Positions 1-8,876 of a DNA stretch of 64,000 nucleotides are shown here, piece by piece. The position numbers were made by a program, and so were the translations under genes. The notes below the pieces were generated by a model that worked only from the letters and a program-made list of their open reading frames with translations, was not told the origin of the DNA and did no database searches. Every line of letters begins with the position of its first letter. Positions within the stretch are counted from its first letter, which is position 1. This DNA comes from Kineococcus rhizosphaerae (lineage in GTDB: Bacteria > Actinomycetota > Actinomycetes > Actinomycetales > Kineococcaceae): assembly GCF_003002055.1 (NCBI RefSeq), contig NZ_PVZF01000006.1, forward strand, positions 62,001 to 126,000, given 5' to 3'.

Positions 1-258
1 GTCGACGGGCTCACGGGCCGCTTCGGCGCGACGACCATCCACGAGGGCGAGGCCGAGGCCAGCCGGCAGCTCGCGGCCGTCGCGGGGCGGGTCGTCGTGG
101 CCGCCGACGCCACCAAGCTGGGACGCACCACGTTCGCGCGGATCTGCCCGCTGGAGCGCATCGACGTGCTCGTCACCGACGGCCCGGTCCCGGCCGAGCA
201 GGCCGCCGACCTGGCGGCCGCGGGGGTCCGGGTCGTCGAGGCCAGGCCCGCGCGCTGA
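1..258 (+). CDS. DeoR/GlpR-family sugar regulator, C-terminal part
   Basis: The gene enters from the left edge, so only the last 85 residues are visible. They match the C-terminal sugar-phosphate-sensing domain of DeoR repressors: an EGEAEA segment, VVVAADATKLGRTTFARI (compare VVVADSSKVGRVTLARV in the DeoR protein at 13437-14261), then a VLVTDGP strand. The helix-turn-helix lies outside the window. A strong hairpin follows the stop, so it is probably transcribed separately from the sugar operon starting at 423. By position it is the likely regulator of that operon; this is inference. Confidence 0.85.
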   Translation, partial: VDGLTGRFGATTIHEGEAEASRQLAAVAGRVVVAADATKLGRTTFARICPLERIDVLVTDGPVPAEQAADLAAAGVRVVEARPAR

Positions 259-275
259 GCCCAGCGCACCGCCAG

Positions 276-300
276 GGGCCCCGGACCGCGTCCGGGGCCC
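276..300 (+). terminator. Intrinsic terminator-like hairpin
   Basis: Perfect 11-bp stem GGGCCCCGGAC / GTCCGGGGCCC with a CGC loop, followed by TTCGTGTTT. It begins 17 nt after the DeoR stop and would end that transcript before the sugar operon. Confidence 0.75.
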
Positions 301-422
301 TTCGTGTTTCCGGGGTGTTTCACCTCCCCGCACCCTCTGGTGCTGTCGTCCCCTGACGGCTACCGTCACTTCATGCTCGTTTCAGGCGTGTTCGTGACAA
401 GTTCGCTCAAGGGTGAGGCGAG

Positions 423-1613
423 GTGATCAACCGCGACCTGTCCGTGGCCGTCATCGGCGTCGGGGCCCGGGCCGAGATCGGGCAGCACGTGCCGCGGGTC
501 CGGCCCGGCTCGCGCGTCAGCGCCGTCGCCGACACCACGCAGGCCGGCCGCGACCGCGCCGCGACCGCCTTCCCCGGGGCGACGGTCTTCGCCGACCACC
601 GCGCGCTCCTGGCCGGCGTCGACGTCGACGCCGCCGTCGTCACCACCCCCGACCACACCCACGCCGACATCGCCGTCGACCTGCTGCGCGCCGGGGTGGC
701 GGTGTACCTGGAGAAACCCCTCGCCACGACCCTGGCCGACGCCGACCGCGTCCTGGCCACGGCCACCGAGACCGGCACCCCGCTCTACGTCGGCCACAAC
801 TTCCGGCACGCGGACGTGGTGCGCACCATGAAGGGCGTCGTCGAGCGCGGTGAGATCGGCGAGGTGCGCGCCGTGTGGGTGCGCCACTTCGTCGGCCACG
901 GCGGCGACTACTACTTCAAGGACTGGCACGCCGACCGCCGCCGCACGGGGACCCTGCTGCTGCAGAAGGCCAGCCACGACCTCGACGTCGTGCACCACCT
1001 CGCCGGCGGCTACACGCGCCGCGTCGTCGGCATGGGCGACCTCATGGTCTACGGCGGCATCACCGACCGGCGCGAACGGCCCGGGGAGACCATGCCGGAC
1101 TGGTTCTCCATGGACAACTGGCCGCCGGCCGCGCAGACCGGCCTGAACCCCGTCGTCGACGTCGAGGACGTCTCGATGGTCCTCATGGGCCTGGACAACG
1201 GGGTGCTGGCCAGCTACCAGCAGTGCCACTTCACCCCCGACTACTGGCGCAACTACACCGTCATCGGCACCGAGGGCCGGCTGGAGAACTTCGGCGACAC
1301 CGCCGGCGGCGTCGTGCGCGTGTGGAACCGGCGGCACGAGTGGACCGCGGCCGGCGACCGCGAGCACCCGATCGGGGGCGTCACCAGCGGCCACGACGAC
1401 GCCGACGTCGCCACCATGGCCGAGTTCCTGGCCCACGTCGCCGAGGGCACCCCCACGCTCGTCTCCCCCGTCGCGGCCCGCGAGGCCGTGGCGACCGGGG
1501 CGCTGGCCGCCGAGTCGCTGCGCTCGGGGTCGGTCCCGCTGCAGGTCCCCGACCTGCCGGACGCGGTCGTCCGGCACTTCTCCACCACCTCCGACGAAAG
1601 GGTCCTCCCGTGA
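423..1613 (+). CDS. Gfo/Idh/MocA-family NAD(P)-dependent oxidoreductase
   Basis: A 396-residue cytosolic sugar dehydrogenase-type protein. The N-terminal Rossmann fold starts VAVIGVGARAEIG. The family EKP signature is present as YLEKPLATTLADA near residue 100, and a C-terminal mixed-sheet domain follows. The family oxidises or reduces sugars, polyols and their derivatives with NAD(P). GTG start at 423, preceded by AAGGGTGAGG. It is the first gene of an operon: its stop overlaps the GTG of the binding-protein gene (GTGA, 1610-1613), so it probably processes the imported sugar. The substrate cannot be read from the sequence. Some members of this superfamily are glycosidases (GH109), which I cannot exclude. 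Confidence 0.88.
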   Translation: MINRDLSVAVIGVGARAEIGQHVPRVRPGSRVSAVADTTQAGRDRAATAFPGATVFADHRALLAGVDVDAAVVTTPDHTHADIAVDLLRAGVAVYLEKPLATTLADADRVLATATETGTPLYVGHNFRHADVVRTMKGVVERGEIGEVRAVWVRHFVGHGGDYYFKDWHADRRRTGTLLLQKASHDLDVVHHLAGGYTRRVVGMGDLMVYGGITDRRERPGETMPDWFSMDNWPPAAQTGLNPVVDVEDVSMVLMGLDNGVLASYQQCHFTPDYWRNYTVIGTEGRLENFGDTAGGVVRVWNRRHEWTAAGDREHPIGGVTSGHDDADVATMAEFLAHVAEGTPTLVSPVAAREAVATGALAAESLRSGSVPLQVPDLPDAVVRHFSTTSDERVLP

Positions 1614-2938
1614 CGACGACGACTGAGAACACCGCCCGTCCGTCCGCCCCCAGCCGCCGCACCGCGCTGGCCGGCGCCGCGAGCGTCGGCGTCCTGGTCA
1701 CGACCGCGGCCTGCGGCGGCGGTTCCAGCGACGGGCCGGCCGCCGACACCGGGTACGAGACCCCGTCGGCGGACCTCAAGGCCAAGATCACCTACGGGTT
1801 GTGGGACCAGACCCAGGTCGCCGGCCTGCAGAAGAACATCGACGCGTTCACCGCGAAGTACCCCGGGGTCGAGGTCGCGCTCAACGTCACCCCGTTCTCG
1901 GAGTACTGGACCAAGCTGCAGACCCAGGCCTCCAGCGACACCCTGCCGGACCTGTTCTGGATGAACGGGCCGAACTTCCAGCTCTACGCCTCCAACGGCA
2001 AGATCGCCCCCCTCACCGGCGCCATCCAGGCGGGCGCCGTCGACCCGGGGAACTACCCCTCGGCGCTGGTCGACCTCTACAGCTACGACGGGGTCACCTA
2101 CGGCGTGCCCAAGGACTTCGACACCATCGGCGTGTGGGTGAACACCGACCTGTTCTCCCGGGCCGGGGTGCCGCTGCCGACGGCGGAGTGGACCTGGGAC
2201 GAGTTCCAGGACACGGCCGTGCGCATCTCCCAGGCCCTGTCCGCGCAGGGGATCTACGGGGCGGCCGGCGGCATGGACGGGCAGACGACCTACTACAACA
2301 CCATCTTCGAGGCCGGCGGCGAGGTCATCGCCGACGGGAAGTCCGGGTACGCCAGCACCGACTCCGTCGCCGGGCTGCAGTTCTGGACCGACCTCATCGC
2401 CGCGGGGGGTTCGCCCAGCATCCAGCAGCTCACCGACACCACGGCCGACCAGTGGTTCACCTCCGGCAAGCTCGCGATGTACTGGGGCGGCAGCTGGTTC
2501 CGCGCCGCGCTGACCGACACCGACCTCGCCGGGAAGGTGCAGGTGCTGCCGCTGCCTAAGGGCACCGCGCAGGTCACCGTCATCCACGGCGTGTCCAACG
2601 TCGTGGCCGCCGGGACGAAGAACAAGCAGGCCGCCCAGGCCCTGCAGGTGTTCCTGGCCGGGAAGGAGGCGCAGCAGCAGCTCGGCAGCGCCGGCACCGT
2701 CATCCCCGCCTTCAACGGCACCCAGGGGACGTTCGCCTCCTCGATGCCGGGCACCGACCTGCAGCTGTTCCTCGACGCCGTCGACTACTCCAAGCCGCTG
2801 CCGGTCAGCAAGAACACCGCCGCGTGGAACGCGCTGGAGACCGACCTGCTGCCCGACGCGTTCTCGGGCGCCAAGCCCGTCGGCGAGGTGGCGAGCGACC
2901 TGGCGCAGAAGATGGACAAGGCCCTCGCCGGTGAGTGA
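1610..2938 (+). CDS. Sugar ABC transporter substrate-binding lipoprotein
   Basis: A 442-residue extracellular solute-binding protein of the carbohydrate (MalE/UgpB) type. The N-terminus has twin arginines (SRRTALAGA), a hydrophobic stretch and a lipobox-like TTAAC followed by glycines, so it should be exported, possibly by Tat, and lipid-anchored at the Cys. The mature part begins with ITYGLWDQTQ and continues as a typical solute-binding fold. The GTG start at 1610 overlaps the upstream stop, with AAAGGG 8 nt before it. The permease start at 2931 overlaps its 3' end. Ligand unknown. Confidence 0.92.
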   Translation: MTTTTENTARPSAPSRRTALAGAASVGVLVTTAACGGGSSDGPAADTGYETPSADLKAKITYGLWDQTQVAGLQKNIDAFTAKYPGVEVALNVTPFSEYWTKLQTQASSDTLPDLFWMNGPNFQLYASNGKIAPLTGAIQAGAVDPGNYPSALVDLYSYDGVTYGVPKDFDTIGVWVNTDLFSRAGVPLPTAEWTWDEFQDTAVRISQALSAQGIYGAAGGMDGQTTYYNTIFEAGGEVIADGKSGYASTDSVAGLQFWTDLIAAGGSPSIQQLTDTTADQWFTSGKLAMYWGGSWFRAALTDTDLAGKVQVLPLPKGTAQVTVIHGVSNVVAAGTKNKQAAQALQVFLAGKEAQQQLGSAGTVIPAFNGTQGTFASSMPGTDLQLFLDAVDYSKPLPVSKNTAAWNALETDLLPDAFSGAKPVGEVASDLAQKMDKALAGE

Positions 2939-3857
2939 GGCCCTGCCGGCCCGGGCGTCCGCGCGCCGGCCCGCCCGACAGCGCCGCGTCCGGCGCGACG
3001 GCGCCTGGCCGTGGTTGTTCGTCGCCCCGCTGGCCCTGGGGGTCGCGGTGTTCTACCTGTGGCCCATCGTGCAGACGGCCTGGTACTCGCTCACGACGTT
3101 CGGCGTGTTCGGCGGGACCACGTTCTCGGGGCTGGAGAACTACGCCGAGATCCTCAGCGATCCGACGCTGTACCGCTCGCTGGTGAACACGTTGCTCTAC
3201 ACGGCGATCGTCCTGCTCAACATCCCGATCGCCGTGTACCTGGCGGCCCTGCTGAACCTGCCCGGCCTGCGGTTCGCGGCGTTCTACCGCGTCCTGTACT
3301 TCCTGCCCTACGTCGCCATGCCGACCGCTGTGGCGATGGTGTGGCGCATCATCTTCAACGGCGACTTCGGCATCCTGAACTGGGTCCTGGGCCTGGCCGG
3401 GATCGACGGCCCCTACTGGATCAGCACGCCGTGGGCCTCGATCGTCGCCGTCGCCGTCGTGGGGTTGTGGTCCTCGCTGGGGTTCTCCCTCATCGTCCTG
3501 TCCGCCGGGCTGAAGAACGTCCCGCCGGAGCTGTACGAGGCGGCGCAGCTGGACGGGGCGAGCCGGTCGCGGCAGTTCCGGTCCATCACGGTCCCGCTGC
3601 TCACCCCCAGCATCTCGTTCCTGGCCGTGGTGACCGTCATCGCGGGGTTCCAGCTCTTCGACCTGCTCTACGCGATCCTGGGGACGACCAACCCGGCGCT
3701 GCCCAAGAGCCTGTCCCTCGTCTACTACTTCTACCGGGCGGGTTTCGTGGACAACGACAAGGGGGTCGCCGCGGCCACGGCCATGGTGATCCTCCTCCTC
3801 GTCGGCCTGGCCACGGCCGTCCAGTTCCGGCTGCAGCGGCGGTGGGTCCATGGTTGA
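2931..3857 (+). CDS. Sugar ABC transporter permease, MalF/UgpA type
   Basis: A 308-residue integral membrane protein with about six hydrophobic segments (first: WLFVAPLALGVAVFYLW). The EAA loop that docks to the ATPase reads YEAAQLDGASRSRQFRSI. Family role: one half of the transmembrane channel of a carbohydrate importer. GTG start at 2931, 8 nt inside the binding-protein gene. It is followed with overlap by the second permease. No ATPase gene accompanies the pair. Confidence 0.92.
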   Translation: MSEALPARASARRPARQRRVRRDGAWPWLFVAPLALGVAVFYLWPIVQTAWYSLTTFGVFGGTTFSGLENYAEILSDPTLYRSLVNTLLYTAIVLLNIPIAVYLAALLNLPGLRFAAFYRVLYFLPYVAMPTAVAMVWRIIFNGDFGILNWVLGLAGIDGPYWISTPWASIVAVAVVGLWSSLGFSLIVLSAGLKNVPPELYEAAQLDGASRSRQFRSITVPLLTPSISFLAVVTVIAGFQLFDLLYAILGTTNPALPKSLSLVYYFYRAGFVDNDKGVAAATAMVILLLVGLATAVQFRLQRRWVHG

Positions 3858-4728
3858 GCAGCTCGAACGCGTCGCGGCCCCGACCCGGCGCGACCTGGCC
3901 CGGGCGCAGCGCCGCCGGGGCGGCTCGCACGTCGTGGCCCACCTGGTGCTGGGTGCCGGGGCGCTGGTCATGGCGTTCCCGTTCCTGTGGCAGATCGTCA
4001 TGTCGCTGTCCACGAACGCCGAGGTGCAGAGCGTCACCCCGTCGTTCTGGCCGGCCCACCTGCAGTGGGGGAACTACGCCGCCGTCTTCGAGCGGCTGCC
4101 GTTCCTGGAGCAGTTCCGTACGTCGGTGGTGATCACGGTCGTCCGGGTCCTGGCACAGATCCTGTTCTGCACCGCCGCCGGGTACGCCTTCGCGCGCATG
4201 CGCTTCCGCGGCCGCACCGTCCTGCTGGCGGCCGTGCTGTCGATCCTCATGGTGCCCTCGCAGGTGTACCTGCTCTCGCAGTACCAGATCATCGCCGACC
4301 TCGAGCTGCTCGACAGCCTGGGCGGCCTGGTCCTGCCGGGGTTGTTCAGCGCCTTCGGGACGTTCCTCATGCGGACGGCCTTCCTGGGGATGCCCGACGA
4401 GCTGGAGGAGGCCGCCCGCCTCGACGGGGCGAACCCGTTCCAGGTGTTCTGGCGCGTCATGCTCCCGCTGGCCCGGCCCACGATCAGCGTCCTCGCCATC
4501 ACCTCGACGCTGTGGAGCTGGAACGAGCTGCTGTGGCCGCTGGTGGTCTCGACGTACGCCGAGCGGATGCCGCTGTCGGCGGGGCTGGCCACGCTCATCA
4601 GCGACCGGACCACCGACTACCCCGTGGTGATGGCCGCGAGCCTGCTGGCCATGGCCCCCGTGCTCGTGCTGTTCGTGGTGCTTCAGCGGCGCGTCATCGA
4701 CGGGCTGGCGAGCTCGGGGCTGAAGTAG
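3850..4728 (+). CDS. Sugar ABC transporter permease, MalG/UgpE type
   Basis: A 292-residue inner-membrane protein with six predicted hydrophobic segments and the EAA loop LEEAARLDGANPFQVFWRVMLP. It is the second half of the channel and starts with ATG 8 nt inside the first permease gene. It is the last gene of the operon. No ATPase is encoded, as is usual for actinobacterial sugar importers that share a common MsiK-type ATPase; that link is inference. Confidence 0.92.
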   Translation: MVEQLERVAAPTRRDLARAQRRRGGSHVVAHLVLGAGALVMAFPFLWQIVMSLSTNAEVQSVTPSFWPAHLQWGNYAAVFERLPFLEQFRTSVVITVVRVLAQILFCTAAGYAFARMRFRGRTVLLAAVLSILMVPSQVYLLSQYQIIADLELLDSLGGLVLPGLFSAFGTFLMRTAFLGMPDELEEAARLDGANPFQVFWRVMLPLARPTISVLAITSTLWSWNELLWPLVVSTYAERMPLSAGLATLISDRTTDYPVVMAASLLAMAPVLVLFVVLQRRVIDGLASSGLK

Positions 4729-4821
4729 GGCGGTCACCGTCGCGGTCCTGGTCGTCCTGCACCCGGAGCACGACCGCACGACGTGACCCGTGGTCACCGG
4801 CGGGTCGCTGCCGGCAAGGGG

Positions 4822-5292
4822 TCAGTGCGTCTCGTCGCGGGTGGACGGTGGCGCGATGAGTTCGATGAGTCCCCCTCGCGGACCCTCGAGGTAGGTGATC
4901 CTCGTACCGGCACGTGAGCCGGTGCTCATCAGGTGCGGCGATCCGACTGCGCGCCAGCCGTGCCGGCCGCAGACGCCGACGACTTCCTCGAGATCGTCGA
5001 CCACGAGGGCGATGTGGACGGCACCGGTTCGCGCGGGGTCGCTCGCTCCGGTGCGGGGGTGCGGCGGGCTGTACTGCAGGAGCTCGATGCGATGAGCGCC
5101 GAGAGTCACGGTCGCCGCGCGGATCGTCGATCCCTGGACGCCGGTCGTACCTCGCGTGACGGTCTCGTCGAGCGTGAAGGAACGTTCGAGCGTGAACCCG
5201 AGGCCGTCGCACCACATGGCGAGGGCGTCCTCGAGGTCGGGGACGGTCAGGCCCGCGTGCGCGACGTCCGTGACCGGACGGGAACGGTGCAT
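4822..5292 (-). CDS. VOC-fold protein (glyoxalase/bleomycin-resistance superfamily)
   Basis: A 156-residue protein with the double beta-alpha-beta-beta-beta pattern of the vicinal-oxygen-chelate fold. An early His is in VAHAGLTVPDLEDALAMW, HRIELLQY follows, then VHIALVVDDLEEVV and a terminal GGLIELIAPP carrying the usual metal-ligand Glu. Members are lyases, epimerases, dioxygenases or antibiotic-binding proteins, and nothing here fixes the reaction. It stands alone between the sugar operon and a dehydrogenase gene on the same strand 110 bp upstream. Confidence 0.82.
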   Translation of the reverse strand: MHRSRPVTDVAHAGLTVPDLEDALAMWCDGLGFTLERSFTLDETVTRGTTGVQGSTIRAATVTLGAHRIELLQYSPPHPRTGASDPARTGAVHIALVVDDLEEVVGVCGRHGWRAVGSPHLMSTGSRAGTRITYLEGPRGGLIELIAPPSTRDETH

Positions 5293-5401
5293 GCCGCCAG
5301 TGTGGCTGTGGCGCGTGGCGGGGTGGCCGCGGGGCCACCGTCAGCCTGCCGGCGGGCGAGCACCGCGCCCGCGGGCAGGGCCGGATCGGGCGAGCCCCCG
5401 C

Positions 5402-6142
5402 TCACCCCTGCCGGGTCGGCCGGATCGTGAGGTCCCCGATCTCGACGTCCTCGGGCTGGTCGATCGCGAAGGCGATGGCCCGGGCCACGGCGTCGGGGTC
5501 CAGCCCCAGCTCGGCCATGTCCTGCTGCATCCGCTCGCGCAGGCCGGGGTCGTCGACGGCGGAGTCGATGAGCTCGGTCCGCACGTAGCCCGGGGAGATC
5601 GACGTGGTCCGCAGGACCCCGTCGGTGCTCTCCTGCCGCAGAGACTCCAGCAGGGTCCGCACCGCGTTCTTCGTCCCGGCGTAGACCGCCTGCGCGGGGA
5701 CGATCTTCAGCCCTGACGTGGAGACGACGGTGACGAGGTGACCGGTGCCCTGGCGGCGGAACACCGGCAGGGCGGCGGCGATGCCGTGCAGGACGCCCTT
5801 GACGTTGACGTCGACCATCGCCGACCAGCCCTCGACGTCGAGGTCCGCGACCGGGCCGACCCTGCTGATCCCCGCGTTGCCCACCAGGACGTCGAGGCGG
5901 CCGAACCGCTCCAGCGCCCGGTCGACGAGCGCGCGCAGGTCCCCGGGGGCGGTGACGTCCACGCGCACGGCCGCGGCGCGCCCGCCGGCGGCGGCGATCT
6001 CCTCGACGAGCCGGTCCAGCCGGTCGGTGCGGCGGGCGCCGAGGACCACGGCGGCGCCGCGGGCGGCGAGGTGGCGGGCGGTGGCCTCCCCGATGCCGCT
6101 GCTGGCCCCGGTGATGGCGATGACCTTGTCCTGGATGGTCAC
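5402..6142 (-). CDS. Short-chain dehydrogenase/reductase (SDR)
   Basis: A 246-residue cytosolic classical SDR. The NAD(P)-binding motif TGASSGIG is at residues 11-18, NAG is in VLVGNAGISR, and the active site has Ser in VVSTSGLK and Y-x-x-x-K as YAGTKNA. It diverges from a TetR regulator with only 26 bp between the starts. Two GGACAC-type palindromes lie in and just beyond that gap, so the pair is probably co-regulated by the TetR protein. Substrate unknown. Confidence 0.88.
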   Translation of the reverse strand: MTIQDKVIAITGASSGIGEATARHLAARGAAVVLGARRTDRLDRLVEEIAAAGGRAAAVRVDVTAPGDLRALVDRALERFGRLDVLVGNAGISRVGPVADLDVEGWSAMVDVNVKGVLHGIAAALPVFRRQGTGHLVTVVSTSGLKIVPAQAVYAGTKNAVRTLLESLRQESTDGVLRTTSISPGYVRTELIDSAVDDPGLRERMQQDMAELGLDPDAVARAIAFAIDQPEDVEIGDLTIRPTRQG

Positions 6143-6162
6143 GGTGGCTCCCCACGTAAGGT

Positions 6163-6208
6163 GGACACATGTCCGGATACGTCGACGACCATAGCGGACA
6201 CGTGTCCG
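6163..6208. promoter_or_regulatory. Paired palindromic operator candidates
   Basis: GGACACATGTCC (6163-6174, near-perfect) and CGGACACGTGTCCG (6195-6208, perfect 14-bp palindrome) have centres 33 bp apart, about three helical turns. The first covers the ATG of the tetR gene and the second covers an in-frame GTG of the same gene. They sit between the divergent SDR and TetR genes, the usual place for a TetR operator. The assignment as operators is inference from symmetry and position. Confidence 0.6.
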
Positions 6209-6771
6209 CTTCCGCCACCGGTGACGATCCCCGCCGGGCGGACGCCCGGCGCAACCGCGAGCGGATCCTGGACGCGGCCCGCGAGCAGCTGCGCGGGCCC
6301 GGGGAGCTGAAGCTCAACGCCGTGGCCAAGGCCTGCGGCATCGGGCAGGGGACGCTGTACCGGCACTTCCCCACCCGGGAGGACCTGCTCGTCGAGGTCT
6401 ACCGCCACGACGTCGACGACCTCGTCGCCGCTGCGGCGGACCTGCTGTCGACCCGAGGCCCCGTCGAGGCGCTCGCGGCCTGGTTCGAGCGCGTCGCGGC
6501 CTACGCCCGGGTCAAGACCCACGTCTTCGCGGCCGTGGAGGCGGCGACGTGGCGCGACCTCGCCGCCCACAGCCTCGGCCCGATCGGCGAGGCGGTGGAG
6601 CGGCTGCTGGCCGCCGGCCGGGCCGACGGGAGCCTGCGCGCCGACGTCGAGGCCCGCGACGTCATCGTGCTGATCAGCTGGCTCTCGCGCCTGGACGACG
6701 CCGAGCTCGACGCACGGGGCCCGCGGTTGCTGGCGGTGCTGCTCGACGGGCTGCGGACGCACCGGGCCTGA
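6169..6771 (+). CDS. TetR/AcrR-family transcriptional regulator
   Basis: About 200 residues. The DNA-binding domain covers roughly residues 24-70: RRNRERILDAAREQL, then the helix-turn-helix around AVAKACGIGQGTLYRHFPTREDLL. The ligand domain that follows is of the SDR-linked type. The ATG at 6169 lies inside a palindrome. An in-frame GTG at 6202 inside the second palindrome would give a protein 11 residues shorter with the whole HTH kept. No good ribosome-binding site precedes either start. Probably an autoregulating repressor of the divergent SDR gene. Confidence 0.88.
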   Translation: MSGYVDDHSGHVSASATGDDPRRADARRNRERILDAAREQLRGPGELKLNAVAKACGIGQGTLYRHFPTREDLLVEVYRHDVDDLVAAAADLLSTRGPVEALAAWFERVAAYARVKTHVFAAVEAATWRDLAAHSLGPIGEAVERLLAAGRADGSLRADVEARDVIVLISWLSRLDDAELDARGPRLLAVLLDGLRTHRA

Positions 6772-6798
6772 CCGGTGCGCCCGGGTGCGCCCGGTCAG
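6768..6798. terminator. Symmetric hairpin containing both convergent stop codons
   Basis: CTGACCGG (6768-6775) and CCGGTCAG (6791-6798) form an 8-bp stem around a GC-rich loop. The left arm holds the TGA of the tetR gene and the right arm the TGA of the minus-strand kinase gene. It could terminate both transcripts; there is no U tract. Confidence 0.45.
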
Positions 6799-7724
6799 AC
6801 CACCGGTTCGGCCCCGGCCCGGCGCATGGCGTACAGCGCGCTGCCCAGCCCCGGGTCGTGCAGGGGTTCGCGCAGGTCGTAGGAGGTGCCCGCCAGCGCC
6901 GCCCGGAACTCCGCGAGCACCACGGGCGCCTCGAACAACCCGCCCGAGTACGACACCGGGACCACCTCCCCCGCGGTGTGGCCCAGCGCCCGCGCGGTGG
7001 CCTCGACGAGTTCGAGCAGTTCGGCGGCGGCCGCGCGCACGATGCCCAGGGCCCGCTCGTCCCCCGCCTCGGCGCACGCCGTGACGGTCCGGGCCAGCCC
7101 GGCGATCCGGGTGCGCTGGCCCTGCCAGCGGTCGACGACGACGCCGATCGCGTCGAGGTCCTCGGTGATGTCCAGTTCGGTGCGCACGGCGTCGTACAGG
7201 CCCGTGCGCGGTTCGCGGCCGTCGGCCATCCGGGAGAACGCCGCGAGCCCCTGGACGGCGACCCAGTAGGCCGAGCCCTCGTCGCCGAACAACTCGCTCC
7301 ACCCGCCCGCGCGGTGGGCGACGCCCGCGCGTTCGCCGTAGGCGATCGACCCCGTCCCGGCCACGACGTTGATCCCGTCGTGCCCGCCCAGGGAACCGGC
7401 CCAGCCGCTGACCATGTCGTTGCCGCACACGTATCGGTCGTGGCCCAGGACCCGGCCGGGCAGCGCGTCCAGGGCGGCGACGTCCGCGCTGGCCTCCCCG
7501 TACCCGGGGAAGGCGAAGAACGCGTGCGCGACGTCCCCGGGGTCGATCCCCGCGGTCACGTTCCCGACGCCCGTGCGCAGGACCTCCTCCACGGCCTCGA
7601 GCCCGGCGCCGCCGAAGTAGTAGCTGGTCGGCTGCCGGTCCTGGGCGACGATGCGCCCCTGCGCGTCCACGAGGACGAACGCGGTCTTCGTCCCGCCGCC
7701 GTCCATGCCCAGGTAGTAGCTCAC
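6795..7724 (-). CDS. BadF/BadG-type sugar kinase (N-acetylglucosamine kinase family)
   Basis: A 309-residue cytosolic kinase of the ASKHA fold. The N-terminal phosphate-binding loop is YYLGMDGGGTKTAFVLVD, with a second glycine-rich motif VVAGTGSIAYG in the middle. Relatives phosphorylate N-acetylglucosamine or similar amino sugars. Its start overlaps the SIS-domain gene by 4 nt (ATGA). It is the last gene of a six-gene amino-sugar-like catabolic operon, so it probably phosphorylates the sugar released by the GH4 enzyme or brought in by the transporter. The exact sugar is not determinable. Confidence 0.87.
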   Translation of the reverse strand: MSYYLGMDGGGTKTAFVLVDAQGRIVAQDRQPTSYYFGGAGLEAVEEVLRTGVGNVTAGIDPGDVAHAFFAFPGYGEASADVAALDALPGRVLGHDRYVCGNDMVSGWAGSLGGHDGINVVAGTGSIAYGERAGVAHRAGGWSELFGDEGSAYWVAVQGLAAFSRMADGREPRTGLYDAVRTELDITEDLDAIGVVVDRWQGQRTRIAGLARTVTACAEAGDERALGIVRAAAAELLELVEATARALGHTAGEVVPVSYSGGLFEAPVVLAEFRAALAGTSYDLREPLHDPGLGSALYAMRRAGAEPVV

Positions 7725-8833
7725 CGGACGGGCAGTTCGTGGATGCGGACGCCCTGCACGACGCGGTTGACCGTCCCGTCGGGGAACGGGTTGTCCGGGT
7801 CGCAGCCCTGCCGCACCGAGGCGCCCAGGGCCAGGAGCTGGGAGAACGTCGCCAGCGCCACGGCCCGCAGGCCGTCGGGCAGGCCGTCGAGGCCCGGCAC
7901 GGCGAAACCACCGTCCGCGCCCAGGTGCACGACGCGGCCGGGGTGGTCGGCGCGCAGCTCGGCGACGATGTCGGCGTCGTACTGCGCGGTGTAGGGGTCG
8001 GCCGAGGCGTGGACGACGACGAGGGTCCGGTCGTCGACGATCGACTTCGGCCCGTGCCGGAACCCCAGGGGGGTGTCGTGGAACGCCGCGACGCGGCCCG
8101 CGGTGAGCTCCAGCAGCTTCAGCGCGGACTCCTGCGCGAGCCCCTTCAGCGGTCCGCTGCCCAGGTGCACGACGCGGTGGGGCGCGGAGTCCAGGAGGGC
8201 CTCGACCTCACCGGCCCGGTCGATGAGCGAGGACGACGCGGCGGCGAGCGCGTCGACGGCGCCCAGGCCGGCGGGGTCGAACGCCAGCAGCGCCGCCAGG
8301 AGCATGGTGGAGAAGCTGGAGGTCATCGCGAAACCCCGGTCGTGCGTCTGCTCGGGCAGCAGCAGGACGAAGGAGCCCGCCGCACCCTGGTGCTCGCGGG
8401 CCAGCTGCCCCTGCTCGTTGCACGTGACGACGAGGTGGTGGGCCTGCGGGGCGAGGCGGTCGACCAGCCGGGTCGCGGCCAGGCTCTCGGGGCTGTTGCC
8501 CGAGCGGGCGAAGGAGACCAGCAGCACGGGCAGCGGCTCGGCCAGCGCCCCGCGCGGGTCGGCGACGAGGTCGGTCGTGGCGACGGCGTCCACCCGCCGG
8601 CCCAGGACCGGGCGCAACGCCTCGGCGGCGATGTCGCCGATGAACGCCGACGTCCCGGCGCCGGTGAAGACGATCCGCAGGTCCTCGCGGGCCAGGACGG
8701 GTTCGAGGAAGGCGGCGAGCTCGCCACCGCGCCGCACCAGCCCGTCGCGCAGCTCGCGCCAGGCGCCGGGTTGCTGACGGATCTCGGAGTGGGTGGCGCT
8801 GAGGGACACGTCACTGGTCACGGGGGTGGTCAC
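7721..8833 (-). CDS. SIS-domain sugar-phosphate isomerase/deaminase (AgaS-like)
   Basis: About 370 residues with two SIS domains: IVFTGAGTSAFIG and VSFARSGNSPES in the first, RVVHLGSGPLKG and FRHGPKSIV in the second. AgaS and GlmS-isomerase-like proteins isomerise or deaminate amino-sugar phosphates. I chose the GTG at 8833 because AGGAGA lies 7 nt upstream; an upstream GTG at 8869 would add 12 residues but has no good Shine-Dalgarno. The gene sits between the MalG-type permease and the kinase, consistent with transport, phosphorylation and isomerisation of an amino sugar. Confidence 0.85.
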   Translation of the reverse strand: MTTPVTSDVSLSATHSEIRQQPGAWRELRDGLVRRGGELAAFLEPVLAREDLRIVFTGAGTSAFIGDIAAEALRPVLGRRVDAVATTDLVADPRGALAEPLPVLLVSFARSGNSPESLAATRLVDRLAPQAHHLVVTCNEQGQLAREHQGAAGSFVLLLPEQTHDRGFAMTSSFSTMLLAALLAFDPAGLGAVDALAAASSSLIDRAGEVEALLDSAPHRVVHLGSGPLKGLAQESALKLLELTAGRVAAFHDTPLGFRHGPKSIVDDRTLVVVHASADPYTAQYDADIVAELRADHPGRVVHLGADGGFAVPGLDGLPDGLRAVALATFSQLLALGASVRQGCDPDNPFPDGTVNRVVQGVRIHELPVR

Positions 8834-8876
8834 GGGGTTCTCCTGCGGTCGGTGCTCGGTGGGGTTCACGGGGTGC

